A stretch of 64,000 nucleotides of DNA from Brugia malayi (taxonomy: Eukaryota > Nematoda > Chromadorea > Rhabditida > Onchocercidae), in assembly GCF_000002995.4 (NCBI RefSeq), contig NW_025062475.1, positions 11,846,187-11,910,186 on the forward strand, written 5' to 3'. Made by a program: the position numbers and the translations under genes. Of this stretch, positions 53,523 through 64,000 are shown in pieces (position 1 is the stretch's first letter; each line of letters starts with the position of its first letter). The notes under the pieces are model-generated. The model was not told where the DNA came from. It did not search any database and worked only from the letters and a program-made list of their open reading frames with translations.

Positions 53523-56331
53523 TTCAATCCGGTGGGTTTGACTGAAAGGCCATATGCGCATCGTCTTCGTGGCGCCACTATATTCTACTTATTTCTTACT
53601 TCTTCATTTTTCTTTTCCATTTATGTTACTCATATCATTGTCAGTCTAACAAAATTAAATTTTCTTCTTGCCGAAATCAAAAATTTTTGGCCTGGACTTT
53701 AAGGCGCCAAAATTTTCTCGCTTTTTTTTTTTTTTTCTCCTTTTAAAATTCTTCTTTTCAGTGCTTTTGTATAAAACTTTTTTTTAGCAAATCAAAAATT
53801 TTTCCCAAAAATTGTACCATAAAATCCATTATTGCATTGTTCGAATCTTTTACCACTTTCAGTACAGACACACACACACACACATACACACCCATACCTG
53901 CTGCAAATCAGGGTGCGGGGATCTTTCTTTCATCCTTTTCCTATTTTCCGATTCTATGCCACATTTCTCCATCTGCGCACATGGAATTGGACAGAGGAAA
54001 TGTTTGTTTGTATGCCTTTCAGTTCTATCCTGAATTAAAATTTTTTTTTTTCGTTGAATATACCCTATTTATAACCTATCCATGTTTTTGTTATAGTAGT
54101 GAATCAATCCTTCCTCTATAATTTGTTTCTTTTTCCTCTTCACCCATTACCCATCAAATTCACAATTTGTATTTATATTATTTTGATGATTTAAGTCTGT
54201 TATACTTATACTTAATCGAAGATAAAAAACACTTGCAAATTAATTATCTTTCTAATTTGATAGTTTTACAAAAATTTATTATTGCATTTATATTTCTAAG
54301 ATGTTCATTGCTGTTTATTTAATTAAATTTAACAGACAAAATAAATTACTGAAACGATTTTTTTAAATGACTTTTAGATGAGTCGTTAATTTTGTAACAA
54401 AATTCTCAAATTACCAGACATTAAATCCAAATCCATCTGCTAAGCAAATCACATCGATTATTTTATTCACTATTGTAATTAGACACAATATTGATTTGCA
54501 TTAAAATAATTCGTTGTTTGACTACCATTGATTAATTAAATTCAATTAATAATTTCAGTGATAAAAAAGTTAGTAAATAATATTAAAATTATAGCGAGTT
54601 TTTATGCTGAAATTGTGATTGGTCAATAAATTGCTAACTAAATTAAGAGCATAAAAAAGTGTGCTGACAATTTTTACAGTAACCAATGAAAATATTAGTT
54701 AGAAATATTTATAACTTAACTAGCTCTAGTAATGATATCACCGATTATATTGAATTTGTATTAATTCATACAGCTGATGGTTACAGAATGCAATAGTTTC
54801 CCCTAACAACGGTTAGAAAATTTTCCATCTGCACCTGCTTAACATGAACATTCAATTCTTGTGGCCCTGAAAATTGAATTTTTCTGATGCATTGATTTTT
54901 AAAATGATTTCGGCTTATTTTATGGTTGCAATTGAATGTGAGAACATTCCAGACGATGCTGCTAGTTTTTAAATTATCAACTTTTCTAATTATTATGAAT
55001 TTTGTTTTACAAAACTTTTTTTTTTCACTTAAAATTTTTAAAATAATACGATTTTCATTAATAAATACGAAATATTTGGAATTTAATTAAAATGTTTTTG
55101 AAATTAAAGTGTAGACATACAGTTTGGCTAAAGCATAAGCACATAGATCAATACAAATATAAAATGACCTCATAATGATATAAAGGATTCTTCTGGAGGT
55201 GTTCTAATTTATTAGCCTACTAGAATGGACTGAAAAATTGTTATCTATCAATGGCTCATTCATTTGAATTGTAGCCATAAATTTTACACAATGCCAAATT
55301 ATTCAGTAGTATACTAATCATTTCTGACCATCATTTAGACTATTCGTACGTTAACATTCAGAATTTTGAGACTGATATTTTGCTTTCGAGTGGAAATTTT
55401 CTGCCAAATATTTAATTTGAGCTCTCAAAAAATGAAGGAAAAACTACTTCGTTATATTTAAAATTATATTTAATCGTAATCATGCATTAAACGAAAGAAA
55501 AATAGATTGATGAAAGTTGTAAGTATCTTAAGTTTACAACACTAAGAAATTAAATAGCTGATGCTAATACCAACAAATTTTGTTAACAGAATGACTAAAG
55601 AATTCTTGTTGTCTTCCTTTTATAATAGTTTTAAAATACCGAATTAGAATAATAATAATTTAACCATCAAATAAAGTATTAGCAACAAGACTATTTAATT
55701 TATTAGTTTGGATGTAAAGAATTTTTTTAATTAGTGTCAGAATTACAACAATTGTTAACTTAGAACAAAAATACAGGATGCATTACACGGATGGCATATA
55801 GATGATCTCATTTTCTTTTTTTGTTTCTTTTTTTTTTTTTTTTTTAAAAAAATGATCTTATTTATTTGATCTCTAATTTTCATTTCGTTTGATTTGCTAA
55901 ATAAAAATTTTATGCATGAATGAAAGGAAAAATAACGAAAATTTGATGAATAAAAGCAATCAAATTTTAATAGTACATTAAGCGCCCAATTATTATAAGT
56001 AATATTGCTATTGCTATACGTTATTGACGCTTGAGCTATTTGAAAGACAACTAAACTGTTCAAATGGTCAATTTTATTAGAAAATTTAAAGCGTAAATTT
56101 CTTGCCTTTTCTGCTACCTTTCTTTTCTTTTCTTTTCTTCTCTTTTTTTTTTTTTTTTCTTTTTTCATGCTCTAATATTTTAATCTAATATTTGTCGCTA
56201 TAATATACATTCATGTATGATGATAACATTTCTAATCAGGAAAATGCGCTCAAAAATATATTTGATGTTAACTGATTGTCCTCCTTTTTCAGTGACATCT
56301 TACAATCATGTAATTCTGATTTGATTTTTCA
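53523..56331. other. intergenic between TIR element and egl-5 leader
   Basis: The first 60 bp are GC-richer (CCGGTGGG, GGCGCC near 53,529-53,575). A CA tract lies near 53,868-53,890. The rest is AT-rich with no supported gene. A lysine-rich minus-strand open frame at 55755-56168 looks like chance translation of poly-T. Confidence 0.5.
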
Positions 56332-56926
56332 GGCGATTTAACCAATCAGAATTTCATTAGTGAACGCCCACAAAAGACTTTCTAAGTTTGTTCATCTCAT
56401 ATCAACAACCAAGAGGAGTAGTAAGAGAGAAGAGAAGTGGAGCAAAGCAAAGCAGAAGATTGGAAAAGAACAGCTCCGCCTCTTTGGTTTGGAATACGGT
56501 ATCTTGGGCTGTTGGTATTGCTGCTACTGCTGCTGCTGCTTTTACTACTACTACTACAGCTGCTGCTGATATGGTGTGCATGCCTTGCTTGCAGAAGAAG
56601 GTTATGCATGTGTATTAATGGCTAATTGCATTTGTGCACTTATGGTAGCAATATTCAAATGTGCAAAGGAGCAGTAGCAGTGCTATTTTATGTGATAGCA
56701 AAAGAAGAGGAATAAGAACAAAGTGTGATCTAATCGATTCAATTCATCCGATCAATCGATCCATATTAATTCAGCTGATTTATATTCATTCAATTCAATT
56801 AATCCTATTCTATTATCTCTTACTGATCAACTATTTTCATTTTTTCATCTCTTTTGTTTCTTCGTTTTCTTTTGCTGAGAATTTATTGTACATGGTAAAG
56901 GCAGCCATAAAATAACGAACAGCAAC
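56332..56926 (+). promoter_or_regulatory. putative 5' leader region of egl-5/ant-1
   Basis: Two TTTTTCAG acceptor-like sites end at 56292 and 56332, upstream of a region with a GCT/ACT triplet microsatellite (about 56,516-56,570). Other candidate AGs lie closer to the ATG (for example GGCAG at 56904). One of these probably receives a spliced leader or a 5' non-coding exon. Transcription start is not visible. Confidence 0.4.
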
Positions 56927-58777
56927 ATGAATGCACCAACACTTTCAGCGATGGGTTTCGAATTTCCGGCTTCCGGTTCACGAACTTTTCAGGATGCGGC
57001 AGCAACAGCTGCAGTAGCTGCTGTTATTCCAACAGATGATCATCTACAACGGCTTGCACAAATGACTCAAGGTGTTGGTCATACTAATTCATCTTCAACC
57101 ACTACAAAATCTTCTGGTTCCTCCGATAGCAGTGACCCAAATTCAACTACCACTCAACCGGATCCAACCTTATATCAGAGCGCTGCTGCTGCATATGTAC
57201 AGCAATATGGTAATTGGCCTAATTATTATCAACAATTTGGACAGCCGATGAATCCAGCTGCGGCTGCATTTTCTGCTTGGCCAGCACAATGTTATGCACC
57301 TCCACATTGGCCAAATTATGGTAAGTTTAAATTTGATGAAATGTTTATGATGGCTATATGGCATTTTAATTCAATTTTCTCGCTCAATCATTTTTGTGTA
57401 TGTTTGTCCAACTATTCGTCTCTAAGGGCCAATTTATGGGTGTATACACACTGCTAATACTCATTCTCTCTTTTTATTTTATTTAATTGTCCATAAATTT
57501 TTATTTAATACTCTTTTCACTCTCTTTTTAATGAAGCATTTCATTAGGCTCCATTAGATCATTCGATTATTGGGTTTAATTCTATTAGATCACTCGATTA
57601 TTAGACTCAACGATCCATTTACATTTAAATACAATCTTTTTATTTCATATAATTCAACTAATAGCTCAACAGCTAAATATTAAAAAGTATTCATAGTTCA
57701 ATTCATGTACTGAACTTCTGAAACATTTCTTTATGGTTATTATAGGTGTCATTCTATAGAGAATCTCATCACATCATCTTTTATTTAATGTCCTTTTATC
57801 ATTACATTATTATTGTAGTTTTGTTCATTTGTTGACTAATGATAATCCTCATTACAGTTAATTACGGCGATAAACATTACATTGTCGCTTGCTAACTGAT
57901 CAATTCTTTAATTTAACTAATTTGATGGAACGTGTAATATTTTAAATAATCACCAATGAGGAATTACCTTTTATAAATTTGTGAAATTTTACAAAGTAGT
58001 AGCAATTTTTGAAATTGAAATGAATTCGAAATTTTGTTCTTAAAATTCGACATCCTCCATTTTTCCCCTTAAGATATTCATTTTAATTAACAAATTAACA
58101 ATATTTAATCTTCTTATTATTTTATGCCTTTTTATGAATCAGTTTTCCTTTTGAAATTCTCTTTTTATTTTTTGATAATGATGATAAATTTCAAAAATTG
58201 TTGAAAATTTGAAAATAAAATTTATGTAAATTTTGAAATTGAAATAAAATCCCAAAATGATAAAAGTGAACGAGTTCGAAAAAGGCTTTACGAAAATTTT
58301 TGGGAGAATTTTGTTTGAACTAAAATTGCAGCACAATCGAAGAAGGGTCGTCAAACATATCAACGTTATCAGACATCGGTACTCGAAAGCAAATTCCAGC
58401 AAAGCAGTTATGTGAGTAAAAAGCAACGTGAAGAGCTTCGACTACAGACCAATTTGAGTGACCGACAAATCAAAATATGGTTTCAAAATCGTCGAATGAA
58501 AGCCAAGAAGGAGAAGAATCGATGCGAGGAGCAAAATGAACATTCTGCTTTACTTCCAGCAAATCCACCTAAGCAATTAGTTGTTGATAGTGCAGCTGCA
58601 GCTGCAGCTGCAGCTGTAGCAGCGGTTACAACTGATGAACGTGTGGATAAGAAGGTAGCAAGTGGTGCAAGTTGGTGCATGCCAACAATGCCAACAATGC
58701 CCCAACCATGGCCTAATCAGGTACCACCTCATCCAGCATCCTATGTACCCTATCCTATTTGTCCACCAAATATATGA
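56927..58777 (+). CDS. egl-5: EGL-5, Abd-B-class Hox transcription factor
   Basis: Nuclear homeodomain factor that specifies posterior identity. Exon 1 is 56927..57320 (131 codons plus one base, donor GTAAGT); exon 2 is 58332..58777 (acceptor TTGCAG). The joined product is 279 residues. The N-terminal part is Ala-, Ser/Thr- and Tyr/Gln-rich with no YPWM hexapeptide, as is usual for Abd-B types. The homeodomain is about residues 134-193: [19 protein letters not shown] near its start, then [15 protein letters not shown] with W48, F49, N51 and R53 intact. It is followed by [12 protein letters not shown], a tail shared with C. elegans EGL-5, a poly-Ala run and a Pro-rich C-terminus. The homeodomain and tail make the identification firm. 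The start is the first ATG of the open frame and could have an upstream non-coding exon. The same exon 1 can also join the ant-1 exon downstream. Confidence 0.93.
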
Positions 58778-60158
58778 AATCTAATTTTAATTTTTTTTTT
58801 TTCTTTATCTTTGTGTATGTGTGCATTTTTCATGTTATTATAAATGCATTCAATCAATCAATCAATGTTTCTCTTTATTTTATTACCGGTGATTTTTATT
58901 GATTATTGAAAAGAAGGAAAATGCGACAAACTGATGCTAATTTACTAAAATGAATGATAAAAAAAATATATTAAATGAGAAAGCAATCAGTTTGTTTCGT
59001 ACAATTAGCAAATAATCTTATTTTTAAGTGATTATTGTATTAATTAAAAAAATATTGCTAGCAAAGAAAAAAATAATTAATTTAGCCGAAAGTTAAAATT
59101 TTACAAATTTGGTAACAAAATCTTATCTGTTAATTTTTCAATTTAATTTATGCAATTGAATCAATTTTACTCGCAAAAAAAAAAAAAAAAAAAACTAATT
59201 TTCTTTTTTAGTTTGACGCATTGTATGTTTGATTGTGATCATAAGTTTTTAATTTGATTACCGTATATGAAAATGTTGTATGAGCGCCTTTTTTCCTTTC
59301 TTTTTTTTTTTGGTTTGAATGGACAAATGAAGAAGTTATGAATGACAAAAAAATTTGTCTCTCATTTTCTTTTCCAATTACAATTCAGTGAAATTTTACA
59401 AGAAAATTTCATCAAAATTTAAACTTCAAGCTTTAATATTTAATTTAACTTATAATTTCTATTCTATAATAAAATTTGAATAAGTTTTAACGATCTCTCT
59501 CTCTCGCTTGATTTTTTCTTTTCTTTTTTTTTTTTTTTTTTTTTTGTTATCAATAATAATGTTAAAGCTTTGAATTTCCTAGTTTAAAACTTTTAAATTT
59601 TAATTCAACTTAAATTTATTTGAATAAATTCTGATTATTTTGCAAAATGCAAAGAGTGCTACTTCATATTATGCTTTATCTTCCAAAGCTTTTTAAAGCG
59701 TTACATTGATTAATTTGCATCTTTTTTGCCTTTTCTTACTTAATATTTTTATTTTTATTTTTTTTTTTTTTAATATATATTTTCTTTTCTTTGAAAAAAA
59801 GAAAATTAAAAAGTTCTATTTATTTAAAATTTAAAATTATATAAATTTACATATGTGTATATATCTATGTTCCTGTGCTCTTCACTTCCCGCGATGAACC
59901 AGAAACAAAACGGCATTCATTGCAGATAATTGTAAGAAGAGAGGAAGACAAACGTATAGTCGTCAGCAAACGCTGGAACTTGAGAAGGAATTTCACTACA
60001 ACAAATATTTGACCCGACGACGGCGCATTGAATTAAACCGAACGTTGGGTCTCACTGAACGACAAATCAAAATTTGGTTTCAAAATCGACGGATGAAGAA
60101 GAAAAAAGAGGATAAGGCAAGGGATGAGCACAGGAATATTCATAATTTTGAAAATTAA
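56927..60158 (+). CDS. ant-1: ANT-1, Antennapedia-type homeodomain encoded by an alternative last exon
   Basis: The exon 59926..60158 follows acceptor CATTGCAG and ends in TAA. It encodes an Antp-class homeodomain (about residues 135-194): [20 protein letters not shown] at its start, then [18 protein letters not shown], followed by a short 14-residue tail. Joined to exon 1 (56927..57320) it stays in frame: the last G plus AT gives Asp. The product would be 208 residues. No separate first exon or hexapeptide exon is seen in the 1.1 kb between the egl-5 stop and this exon. Position 56 is Lys rather than the Trp of Drosophila Antp. From memory, an Antp-type gene named ant-1 next to egl-5 has been described in Brugia, a filarial nematode; I could not check details. 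The homeodomain call is firm. Use of the shared exon is inferred from phase and position. Confidence 0.85.
57321..58331 (+). other. egl-5 intron
   Basis: A 1,011-bp intron with GTAAGT donor and TTGCAG acceptor, phase 1. AT-rich, no extra exon seen. ATTAGATCA(C/T)TCGATTATT occurs twice near 57,555-57,602 as a short direct repeat. Confidence 0.8.
58778..59925 (+). other. egl-5 3' flank and ant-1 intronic DNA
   Basis: AT-rich DNA between the egl-5 stop and the ant-1 acceptor. It must include the egl-5 3' UTR and poly(A) site if egl-5 ends here, but no clear AATAAA close to the stop is seen. A CAAT tetramer run lies near 58,849-58,866. No coding exon. Confidence 0.65.
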
Positions 60159-62481
60159 ATGAAAAAAAAAAAAATTTTTTTTTTAATATCATTTTTTTAT
60201 CAATCAATAATATATATTTATTATAATGCTAATTATGGATATAAATATATGTTGATAGTAAACTTAAAAACTTTCTTATTAATTGCTTCCATATTGTAAT
60301 TTGTTTTTAGCTAATTATTCTTGCTTAATAATTTTAATATATATATAAAAGAGAAAGGAGAAAAAAAAAAAAAAACTTAAAAAACTTTAAAGTATATATA
60401 AACAGGGCATAATCAAAGAAATCATTATTTCCCAGTTTTTTGCTTTTGGAGCGAATTCTTATTTTCATCAAAATTATAATTATTATTATTATTATGGTGT
60501 GAAATTTATTGGAGTGCAAAAATTGGTAAAATTTGTAACAGAATCCTTTAAATTTTGTTCAATTATTAGTTTTTTTTATCAAATATGATATTGCGAATTT
60601 TTAATTTCCATTACTTATGTATATGTATTAAAAATACTAGTCAATGAATTTCCTAAAAAAATGCATTTAATTTGTTGTCATTTTTAAACAAAATTGTGAT
60701 TATTAATTCATTAAAAAAGAAAAAAAATCCCATTTAGAATTCAATCTTTTCAAATATCAAATATTGAGCTTAAAAAAAAAGGAAAGAACTCCGTGGATAT
60801 GATTAAAAAAAAAAAAAAAAAAACGCAAAATATTGATTTTATTATCATATAAGTATAAAAAGAAAAAAGCAAAAAATGTTAAAAATTAATTAAATTAAAT
60901 AAAAAGGACGCGAAATTTGCATTTATAAATGGTTAACATTAAAATCCAAGTACAGATTTCATTATAATTAATGTTTCAACTTTTCCGCTAAACTTTTTAG
61001 CACATTTTGAAGTGTAATATGATAGTGATAAAAATGATTTAACTATCGAGTTTTTTTTAACAAATATGAAAACTGAAATTTTAAAACTAAATTTTTTTTT
61101 TTTAAAAAAAACTCGTCATCACTTTATAATTTCATTTCTGAAAATTGAAAGTGTTATTGTTATAGCAAATTTTCCTTGCAGCATAAAAGTAGTAGTAGCA
61201 GCAGTATTAATAGCAATAAAATTGTCGCACCTGGTAATTTAAAAATTGCGAATCAATTTTTTTTTCCCTCAAAATTTCATTGATTCTATAATTATTCGTT
61301 CTGCACCTTTTTTCACTAATATCTTTGTCCAGTGGTTTGTGAGCCGAATGAAATTCACACCTACTTCATGTGACCTTTCCAATTTTGTTTTTTTTTTTTC
61401 CCTTTTCTTCTCCCACCTCAAAAAACCTTTTCATGCAACAAATTCTTGAAAATTTGTTACATTTGATCGAATACTAAATATACACATCTTTCAGAAAAAA
61501 GAAAATTCGAATGCTTTTTACTTATGTAAAATACAAAATTAAAATTACACTTGATAAATAAGTATCTAGCATAGATGGAACTTATGCAAATTTTTGCTTT
61601 TTTCTTGATAAATCTTTCGGTTATATTGTTTCTAACTGTTCAGTTAAATAAATTATAAATGCTAGTTTGATTTACCTATAATTTGATACTAAATGCACTA
61701 TTTTCGACGATGCAATTTAAATGTAAAATCATTTCATACACTAGCGAATTTAAAAAATATTCCTAACATCACACTTCTAAACGATATAACTGCCCAAAAA
61801 TGAATATATTTAACAAAATTGATGCTTTCATTTTTAAAACCAAAATTGAACAGTACATTTTGTAATGTTTATCCTCTCAGCCTTTACTACTAAAGTAACT
61901 CATTAAAATAACTGTTGAATTTTGACCATTGTATTCACTACACCATTTTTACTCCCTTACATATATGCATACAGTAATCAACATTCTCATTTGCAAGTCT
62001 GCTTTGAATTACTGATGAGTTCGTTCATCGTTTTTAGCTTTATTAACTTTTCAAGTATTACAAGAAAAGAAAATAAGATAAACGAATAGATTTTACGGGA
62101 AAGAGATAATTTTTTTGGGATTGAACAATTTCATGATTTCAAATTATTGATACAAATGTGTAGCATAAGATCTACTAAAATCAATAATAAAATTTGTTTA
62201 TTTCATCATGAATAAAAATTACTGATCTGCATCTGTTTCATATATTATGCAGAACAATATGCAACAAAACTAATAACAAAGAAACATTATATCATCGATT
62301 AATGATAGCGCTTTAAAAGATGTTGAAAATTTAAACTACGATGAAATGATGAACGGTTAAGAAAATTCGCTAGTAATAACATTGATGGCTGTAGTGAAAT
62401 CAAAATAAATGTTAAGAAATGTTATAACAAAATTTTAAAAGACAAAACGAAAAAAAAGAAAAAAAAAAAAAAAAACAATGT
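60159..62481. other. intergenic between ant-1 and the convergent right-hand gene
   Basis: AT-rich DNA with poly-A/T tracts and no supported gene. The two flanking genes end toward each other, so both 3' UTRs fall here. Confidence 0.65.
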
Positions 62482-63600
62482 TTAAGTATTCTTTCTAATT
62501 ATTTCTGGATTGAGATGTATATTCGAGCTTACCGCTCCACCAGTTAAACATTTCTTTAGCTGTTCTAACAATGCCAATGCACTCTCATTCGATCCACCTA
62601 TACGTTGTTGAAGTTCCTGAAAAATATAGACATAATTGAAAGTATAACATACCAGGAAAATAATAAAGACAAAAAACAAAAAAATAAATAAAGAAAAAAT
62701 AAAATAAAATAATAATCTCATTTTCCATCTTAAATTTAAAATTACAATTCATTTTCCTATCAAAGAATATACTAATATGTTTATAATCAGTATTATAATT
62801 AACAACTCGATCTCATTTACCTTTGTGTCATTCAAGTCTTTCTGTATAAATCTCTTTTTACCACTCTAATAGAAATAGTTCTGCCTGAACCTCTCTTAAT
62901 TTTTTTTTTTTTTTTTTTTTTAAATGGAAACGAATCTTAAATCAAGCAGTATTATTAATAGAAACATTCATGATTTGTGCTTTTGATTTATCCCATTTAT
63001 AATTAGCATCATAAAATTTAACGAGAATAAAGCGGCTTATAAATATGGATACACAGTAATCTAAGGGACATAGATACACATAAAAACATCGAGAAAAGCT
63101 ATATGAGCCTTTTAATTTGATTCAGGGAAGTTCATAAAAATTGCCTTAACTTGATTATCTAAAAATACAGCTTTATAGCTATATATGAACTTGCTTTCAT
63201 ATCTTGCATTCTAATAAGTGATTAAATTAAAAAAAAAAAAAAACGACTGAATATGGCTTATAAACTTTCATATAAAATATAAATAAGCTTTAGTTTTAAG
63301 TTTAACTATGAACAAATTCTCTCGCCATTTTTTCTGCCTATCAAAAACTTCATGACAAATTTAAAAACGGCATATGAAAACCAGCTGCATTTTTTTTGTC
63401 AAAAAATGTGAAATCAATTAAGCCTCTTCCCAAGTCAAATGCAATACTTACCAAAATCAAAGTGTTCGGTGCACTAGATTCTAGCCGTTGTTTATTATCA
63501 TTGCTCAATGCATTCTGATACTCCTTGATATCGGCATCATCATTAATACATTGTTTAAATTCACATAGCTTACTCCTTAAATAAATAATAAGTAAGTGCG
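62482..63600 (-). CDS. unidentified protein, 3' end (two exons, gene continues right)
   Basis: The last visible exon is 62616..62482: acceptor TTTTTCAG, 44 residues starting ELQQRIGGSNESALALLEQL and ending at TAA. The preceding exon is 63575..63452 (or from 63600), with donor GTAAGT after 41 residues including SKLCEFKQCINDDADIKEYQ. Both are phase 0 at the shared junction, which supports the join. The upstream acceptor is uncertain: TTTAAG at 63576-63578, or ATCAG ending at 63601. A GTAAGC at 62532-62527 inside the last exon could be a further donor, giving a longer gene. The residues look amphipathic-helical, loosely like the end of a HEAT-repeat or karyopherin-type protein, but I do not recognise the family. 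Confidence 0.6.
62617..63451 (-). other. intron of the unidentified right-hand gene
   Basis: An 835-bp intron, AT-rich with a poly-T run near 62,901-62,921. No additional exon is recognised. Confidence 0.55.
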
Positions 63601-64000
63601 CTGATTACTGAAATCATAAAATCATAGTAATTTGAAATTTTCTAAAACAAAGTTTGAAAAAGAGCAAATAATGCATATCTTATTAGCATATATTTGTTTG
63701 CATTTTTTTTTTTTGATTACATATGTAATAAATAACATTTCCAAATCCACTACAAATCACAAATTTGATGATTACGGAATTGATTAAGAAACGTGTTCAA
63801 AGAGTGAATAGGTTATTTCCTTGTATGATTCCATAATGGTTAACAACCCCTGTACTATCTATTAAAAAAATATAATTAAAAGCATAAAAAGTCACAAAGC
63901 CACAAAAATTTTTTGAAAATTTTGTAGAAAATATATCAATATTTGTGGTTACATCATGATTTTAAAATTACTTCAAAAAAAAAAAAAAAAATTAATGATA
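63601..64000 (-). other. upstream intron of the right-hand gene, no exon seen
   Basis: AT-rich sequence at the window edge with poly-A/T runs. Since the preceding exon needs an upstream partner, this is probably intronic. Confidence 0.5.

Noticed and set aside
55755..56168. 137-codon Lys-rich minus-strand open frame
   Set aside because: Both ends are poly-T/poly-CTTTT translated as Lys; the middle has no recognisable feature.
10030..56926. mir-10 or iab-4 family miRNA in the Hox interval
   Set aside because: No ACCCTGTAGA or iab-4-like mature sequence was found by eye on either strand. The TCCCTGTAGG near 13,905 lacks the family sequence and a hairpin was not evident.
58332..60158. Possible double-homeodomain protein by splicing from CAG|GTACC at 58720 into the ant-1 exon
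   Set aside because: That donor is phase 0, whereas the ant-1 acceptor needs phase 1, so the join would be out of frame.

Overview
The window is nuclear DNA from a nematode, most likely a clade III (spirurid or filarial-like) species. It is very AT-rich with many poly-A/poly-T runs. It carries part of a rearranged nematode Hox cluster: a mab-5-like gene, a near-textbook egl-5 (Abd-B class) and an Antennapedia-type homeobox of the kind called ant-1 in nematodes that retain it, a gene missing from C. elegans. Species-level assignment is inference.

Layout. Positions 1-10,065 hold the 5' part of a minus-strand Hox gene, called mab-5. Exon 1 (10029..9815) and a hexapeptide exon with FPWM (5679..5567) are visible; the homeodomain exon lies beyond the left edge. 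About 47 kb without a confident protein gene follows (10,066-56,926). It contains a GC-richer block just upstream of mab-5, perfect inverted repeats, several minisatellites, a TIR-bounded 250-bp element, a miRNA-like hairpin and microsatellites. At 56,927-60,158 (plus strand) one transcription unit encodes two Hox homeodomains: a shared 5' exon (56927..57320) is phase-compatible with an egl-5 terminal exon (58332..58777) and with an ant-1 terminal exon (59926..60158). From 62,482 to about 63,600, minus-strand exons form the 3' end of an unrecognised gene.

How it fits together. mab-5 and egl-5/ant-1 are divergent, head to head, so the 47 kb between them is the obvious place for shared posterior Hox regulatory DNA. 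Four copies of GTCGTAAAT, which resembles the posterior-Hox/Abd-B recognition sequence, lie within about 5.3 kb around the mab-5 5' end. Two minisatellites in the desert both carry TGATTAC. The most notable feature is the egl-5/ant-1 unit, in which mutually exclusive last exons would join an Abd-B-type or an Antp-type homeodomain to the same N-terminal region.

All exon joins were made by hand from splice-site consensus and reading-frame phase. No alignment, RNA or database search was possible.
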